Part shown: in pieces, positions 59,051 to 64,000 of the stretch
Layout: every line of letters begins with the position of its first letter
Numbering within the stretch: the stretch's first letter is position 1
From: Endocalyx cinctus
Lineage: Eukaryota > Ascomycota > Sordariomycetes > Amphisphaeriales > Apiosporaceae
DNA: 64,000 nt
NCBI GenBank assembly: GCA_001600455.1
Contig: BCKC01000001.1
Span: forward strand, 2,444,441-2,508,440
Reading direction: 5' to 3'
Notes under the pieces: generated by a model
Seen by the model: the letters and a program-made list of their open reading frames with translations, nothing else
The model's database searches: none
What the model was told of the DNA's origin: nothing
Position numbers and translations under genes: made by a program

Positions 59051-60240
59051 AATTTGGGGGCGAGTTGGTCATCGTTGATTGAATGTTGGGTCTCAGATGG
59101 TCACCAAATCCATCCTTCTTCCCTCTCGGTACGAATCCTACCTACCTACTTCACGGGGGACCCGGTTTCACACATACACACTCTCTCTTTTACTCCAGAG
59201 GGAATTTTGCACGGCGCACAGCGTTTGCTGAGCCTCCAGCCCCCCCGCCCATTCCTAGAAGGAAATTAGGCCTTTATTTTACCGCCGATGACCTTCAAAT
59301 GTAGAAGCTCGCCAAGAGCCAGAATCAAGTATGAAGATTTCAATAAAATAAAACGGCCCCAGAATTGCAAGCAAGCGTACCCCCGTGTGTACACTACCCT
59401 CTCTTCTCGGGCCCCCGGCGAGTCTTGAGTATAGCGGATGTTGGCTTGGACAACACAGGACACAAAGAGAAAGAAAGAAAAAAAACGGGGTCATATAACC
59501 GGCGTTTACCTACCTATGGACAAAAAAGCATTATTATCTAATAATATGAGACAGCTTAGCCGGAAGTAGTGCTGTCTGTGGTTTCGGTAAGGACGGAACT
59601 TCGACATCTCATCGGTGACGAAAACAGCTTGGGCAATAATATGATAGTATTGACGAGGAGATTATTATCGCTAGCTGGATATATGCGCCCACGCCGAAGT
59701 CATCGAGATAAGACAATAATAATCATTTTCCTCTCGGAGAAACAGCATAATTTCTTACCTTCTTTCTTCTTTTTTTCTTTTTTATCTTTTGTCTCGGCAT
59801 GATTAAAATCTTTCGTTGTTCGAATTTTTAAGCCTTAATTGATCCTTGATTATGGAGCCTTTTAATTTAGCCCCCCCAAAGTCTCCACCTTCAAGGGGAA
59901 AGAAAAAAAGGACGTCATTAAGAAAAAGAAAAAAAAGGGACCGTATGTGCAACTTGAGGCGAAAAGAAGATATACATCCGTCCGTAAGATTTTTCTTTCT
60001 TTTATTGTACCCGGTTTCCGGGTTCATGATTAGATCTTAATGGATATCGATTCAAAAAAAAGAAAAGAAACAGAGTCCTCGCTTCGTTTTTTTCAGCCTG
60101 CCACGATCGGGAGGCCCTGGTCTTTTTGGGTTATTTTTTAATGCGCTCGAAGATCTTACAAACGAAAACGTCGAAGCATAATTTTCCCAGCCTGATTTTC
60201 TTCCCACCACCGAATACGAATACAAGTAAGAGAGATGATG

Positions 60241-60269
<29 letters not shown>
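60241..60269 (+). repeat. A29 homopolymer
   Basis: 29 consecutive A, the longest homopolymer in the window. It could be the tail of a retroposed element, but no target-site duplication was seen. Confidence 0.9.
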
Positions 60270-60272
<3 letters not shown>

Positions 60273-63110
60273 CATAGCGCGTGTTTTGTAAGTACGCGTG
60301 GTATAGAAAAGCTGCTCCTCAACCGCGACACTGGCGTCTACGGCGTCTCCGATTTCAATATGATGAAATTGCCAAGCCAAGCCCCCCATCTACTTAGTGT
60401 AGTGCGCAGTAAATTTTTTTCCTATCTGTTTCCGATTTTTTTTTTTAACCCCTTCTCGTCACGACAGAGAGATTATGTTAGTAGTGCTTATTATTAATTA
60501 TTACCGGGACGCCTACGGTACAAACAACATGTCAAATATGTATTCTAGGTTACTTTTTCTAGCCAGTGATATTTTTGTTACCGAGAACGTTTCACCAACA
60601 GATGCGACAGCTATTTGCGCACGGAATTTGCGGCACTGGGTAGTGCTTATTGTGGCAACCAAAGGGGGGGAGACACTTCGTGACAGGAAGTCTTGCTTGT
60701 TCGAAGAAAACAACCTGTCATTGCCTGCTAGAAAAGCTGAGACAGTTCACTTAAGCTATACGGGCATTGCGTAATCGCAACATGGAGAAAAAAAGAAGGA
60801 GAAGAGTGACTTGACGGGTCACATAATAACAATATGATATGGTCCGACATTTGAATACCGTAGACGGAGTCTGCGACATGGTAAAAGAGCGGTGATGGAG
60901 GAAGTTACACGACTCTTTGTTAATAATTATGTCTAATGCAAGTTAACATGTAATAAGCATATTAAGTAGTGTAGCGAAGAGACCGGAGGACCTTGGCTAA
61001 GGGATTGATAGGGTAATAAGATGCACGTGAGGTGGTTGAATAAATTAACTTGAAGTCGAATGCGGACGTCTTAGCTGACATCAACGGCGCAACTTTAGAT
61101 TGAGCCTCATAATGTAGGTTAGGTAGGATATGCCGCTGACGCTGAGGATGAGAACATCTTACGGGCCAAATATAATCGTCAGCGGCCCCCGTCTGCTGAC
61201 ACTAGCACAACCACTAAATGGTTATTCTTTTTTTTCCAATCCCGTCTAAAAATCGTAGAGAACATGATGCTGAAATATGCAGCAATTTTTTCTAAAATTT
61301 CCTCGCTGTCCTCTCTTTTCCCATTCAACAGGTCAGCAGGGTTTCTAATCCGAGTGGAGGATCTGCGATGCTTGTCCCCGTAAAACTCCGGCACCTGATT
61401 TCGAGACTCTGCAAGAGTGAATCACATTTGCGGAATAGCGTAATGCACCTTATTTTACGGCGACGGTTGTAACGTACGCGGTGACATAATATTAATCAGT
61501 CATCCACTCTACTTGTCCACGAGGTTTGGGGGATTTATGTATGTATCCATGGATGTATGTGCGCATGTATCTTCTCCATGAATAATAATCTTATCATCAT
61601 CGCCTCTCATTTTCTTTTTTTTTTCTTGTTTAATAACAGAAAAGGGTGGAAAAGGTTCGCGAAGAAAGCTAATTGGAGAGCCAATTTACACCACTAGTTC
61701 TCAGACCTGTTGACCGGTAATGTGAGTGTTTTTCGTTCCTTTAGTATTAGTGCACTAAAAGAAGCACTTTTTGATAATGATGCCAAGAATGTAACGTCAC
61801 GTTTGCCTGGACCTCCACCAATAAAACAGTAACGGAAGGATGGGTCAGTGTATATACTACATAGTAGTGAGAGCCAGAGAGCGCCTAATCTTCAAAGTCT
61901 GCTGATGAGAGTACATCTGAAAGTAAAAAAAAAAAAAAAAAAATTAAAGAATATGTTAGGTGTGTAACACAAAGGTAACAGGTACCGTGTATTGTACGTA
62001 AAAGGATTGTGTATATATATCCAATACATATATATCTTGTTTTTTTTTTCTGCCTCACTTCTCTCCTCCTCTTTGGTCTAGCTACGTAACTTGAATGGGT
62101 GGGTGACAAATGACGAGTTTAAGACGTGAAGCACCGACAATAACTGAAAGTTGGGAGAAGTGGTTGCGCTCTGGGTCCCAAGAAACAGTTTTAAACCACG
62201 TCAAAGAGGTAACTAATTTACAGATGATGAAGTTTAGGAGATAAAACGGATGTATTTACTCCGTATAGGTCATCATTGTTTTTGCGCTTCACGCAGTAGG
62301 CCCTGCTGAATAAGTGAAACTAACTTGGTTAACTCTTAATGTAAGTAATCCATCTTTAAACTATTATTGGCTTATCCTATCAAGATGGCGCCACTTCAAG
62401 ATCTTCGAGAAATCCCTACAAAACCTTTTTACACTAGCCTCGGAGACGAGAGGGGCTCCCCTTGGTTAACATTTCTCGTATACTACTTATGTATACAGGC
62501 CTTGTCTTTTTTTGGGGGCATATCCTCTTCACACTGTCTCTCTCTCTTTTTTAATTCTTCCCCCTTGTATAGCGTAGAAATGAATATCGGTACACCTCGA
62601 ACGCTATCTGATGTAGTGTATTGGGGATACCAGGGATCGGGATGACATGTTCGAAACGTCCATGCCCTATGAGGTGATTCTGATCCGGCTTTTTGGAAGC
62701 GGATCAATGTTTAATATAGTCTAATCCAAGAGATCAGGAGAATCAGACGATTATCAGATGGCAATTGGCCGTGGTGTTTAGACCTGTAATAAAACAAAAA
62801 GACGTCTTAAGTTCTCAGTGTCTTGACCGGTACATATCACACTTCCACGACCGTCGAGCTGATTGGTTAATTTTAAAATCATCATACATATCTTATTATC
62901 TCATAACCTTGGTAATTCATATACTAGAACCTGGCTTTGCCGGCGTTGGCGTTTGATGACATATGTCTATACCTACAATTAAGTACATCCATGATGTGTT
63001 CACGGGTGTGTGTGTGTGCGTGTGTGTCTTTAGTGTGTCCAGTGCTTAAAATTATCAGAAGAGAGAGGATGGTGTGCGGTGGTGGCTTGACGGGGATCCA
63101 TCTTGGCGCA

Positions 63111-63148
63111 TACACTACGCTAAAGGCACTAATTTCTAGCGTAGTGTA
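63111..63148. repeat. Exact 12-bp inverted repeat with 14-nt loop
   Basis: TACACTACGCTA (63111-63122) and TAGCGTAGTGTA (63137-63148) are exact reverse complements around a 14-nt spacer. A third, imperfect arm (AGCATAGTGCAGTG) follows within 40 bp. Confidence 0.9.
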
Positions 63149-63735
63149 CAGAAGGGGAAGGGCTTCTTTCAGCATAGTGCAGTGTTAAGTGCCACCACAC
63201 CCAAGTGGACTTTGTGACGCTGAACCATAGTAATCTAAGCTTAAAAATTATCAAGGAAATCTTAGGCGAATCCATTTTAGACAGAAGCGGGAGAGGCGGC
63301 GGGGGGGTATGGGGGTTTAGTATATCGCCCTCGCTTCTCTTCCCGTAAAGCGTCTAGTAGGGCTTCCGTGCAGGCTTCTTTGCACTTTCTAGCGTCCTTC
63401 CTCCTGTAAGATAGGTACTATGTATACTACTACGATGTACTGTAAAGTATCTCCCCTCTTAAGAGCCTGGTCCTTGTTACCTTACTCCTTACGCTAGTGT
63501 ACCCTCTAGATAACTCTGAATCCTTTGATAGTGGGTATTCTCTCTCTCTCGCTTCCTCTCTCTTTGAATACTTATCATCTAACCTATCTATCTGATGTAG
63601 TAAAAGTGACCTTTAACCATGATACTCTCAGCTGATTTTCATCTAACGTTTATTTGCTTTTGTTTCTTCCGAGACCATTCCAGGGAATTTGATCCTTATT
63701 AGCTCTAATAAATTGTGAGAGATGAAATGCAAGAC

Positions 63736-63772
63736 AAAAAAAGAAAGAAAGAAAGAAAGAAAGAAAGAAAAG
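63736..63772 (+). repeat. AAAG tetranucleotide microsatellite
   Basis: About eight AAAG units in a row, a simple-sequence locus likely variable among strains. Confidence 0.9.
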
Positions 63773-64000
63773 GAAAATGAGAAACATGGATAATACCAAA
63801 ACAAAAACAGGAGGCGAGTTGGTAACAAGGTTTTGACAGACGTAGCGAACTTAGTAGGACGCCCATTCTAATCATGTTGGGGCGGGTTTCGATACACTAC
63901 AGCGCTTCCTCCCTCGGCAATTTTATTATTATTTTGATTTCCGAGTTATTTTTATGATAATTTCATATGATTCAATTATCTTGATTGCTTACACCCTAAG

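Larger units (their letters stand above)
52822..64000. other. 11-kb gene-poor region
   Basis: No gene could be supported on either strand. The longest open frames are about 60-120 codons and have no motif or codon bias. Two short frames look slightly better but remain unsupported: plus strand 57620-57724 and plus strand 62384-62500 (ATG in a strong context). Homopolymer and simple-repeat tracts are frequent, for example 53490-53505, 54640-54652, 55266-55280, 55410-55428, 60241-60269 and 61925-61943. Could be decayed repeats or long non-coding transcription units. Confidence 0.5.

Noticed and set aside
62384..62645. Plus-strand ATG frame in a strong start context
   Set aside because: Only the first 30 residues look protein-like. 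The remainder is hydrophobic low-complexity sequence with no splice-supported continuation.
59014..63772. Simple repeats considered as a CRISPR-like or centromeric array
   Set aside because: Units are 1-5 bp microsatellites without spacers or long-range periodicity.

Overview
The window is nuclear DNA of a filamentous ascomycete (Pezizomycotina, most likely Sordariomycetes). Genes are compact and carry short GT..AG introns of about 55-130 nt. The set includes proteins typical of this group: a GCP5/Mod21-type gamma-tubulin complex subunit, a GT15 mannosyltransferase, Pet127, Gcn2, Cut12, UreF, Cwc2, Spo12 and Rbg2. The exact genus cannot be read from the sequence. Exon models were built by hand from reading frames, splice sites and remembered family motifs; no database search was possible.

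Layout. Positions 1-25.7 kb are dense housekeeping genes: GCP5 (-, cut by the left edge), GT15 mannosyltransferase (+), WDR83/MORG1-like WD40 protein (-), PET127 with long low-complexity extensions (+), an unrecognised 265-residue protein (-), the eIF2-alpha kinase GCN2 (-), spindle-pole protein Cut12 (+), urease accessory protein UreF (+), splicing factor CWC2 (-) and an acyl-CoA dehydrogenase (+). A 2.2-kb gap holds traces of a possible cysteine-rich gene. Then come Spo12 (+) and the GTPase gene RBG2/DRG2 (-), whose first four exons are tiny, including one of 15 nt.

Positions 31.5-50 kb look more accessory: a SAM methyltransferase (+), an MFS sugar transporter (+), a protein kinase with a 20-copy pentapeptide repeat and an apparently mutated splice donor (-), a Gfo/Idh/MocA oxidoreductase (-) and a DapA-family aldolase/lyase (+) facing apart across 2.4 kb, a TDA3-like FAD oxidoreductase (-), and a Gpx3/Hyr1-type thiol peroxidase (+) with a possible in-frame N-terminal extension resembling a mitochondrial presequence.

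Positions 50-64 kb are almost without genes. I see a degenerate or unusual multi-exon gene on the minus strand (about 51.7-52.8 kb), a weak tRNA/SINE-like segment, an exact 12-bp inverted repeat, and many homopolymer and simple-repeat tracts. The genes do not form one pathway. Cell-cycle and spindle functions recur (GCP5, Cut12, Spo12), as do translation control (GCN2, RBG2) and sugar handling (transporter, oxidoreductase, aldolase), but any functional linkage is inference. I found no CRISPR array, no intact transposon and no convincing new multi-gene system. The best leads are gene-structure anomalies: the kinase splice site, the RBG2 microexon, the GPX N-terminus and the degenerate gene at 52 kb.
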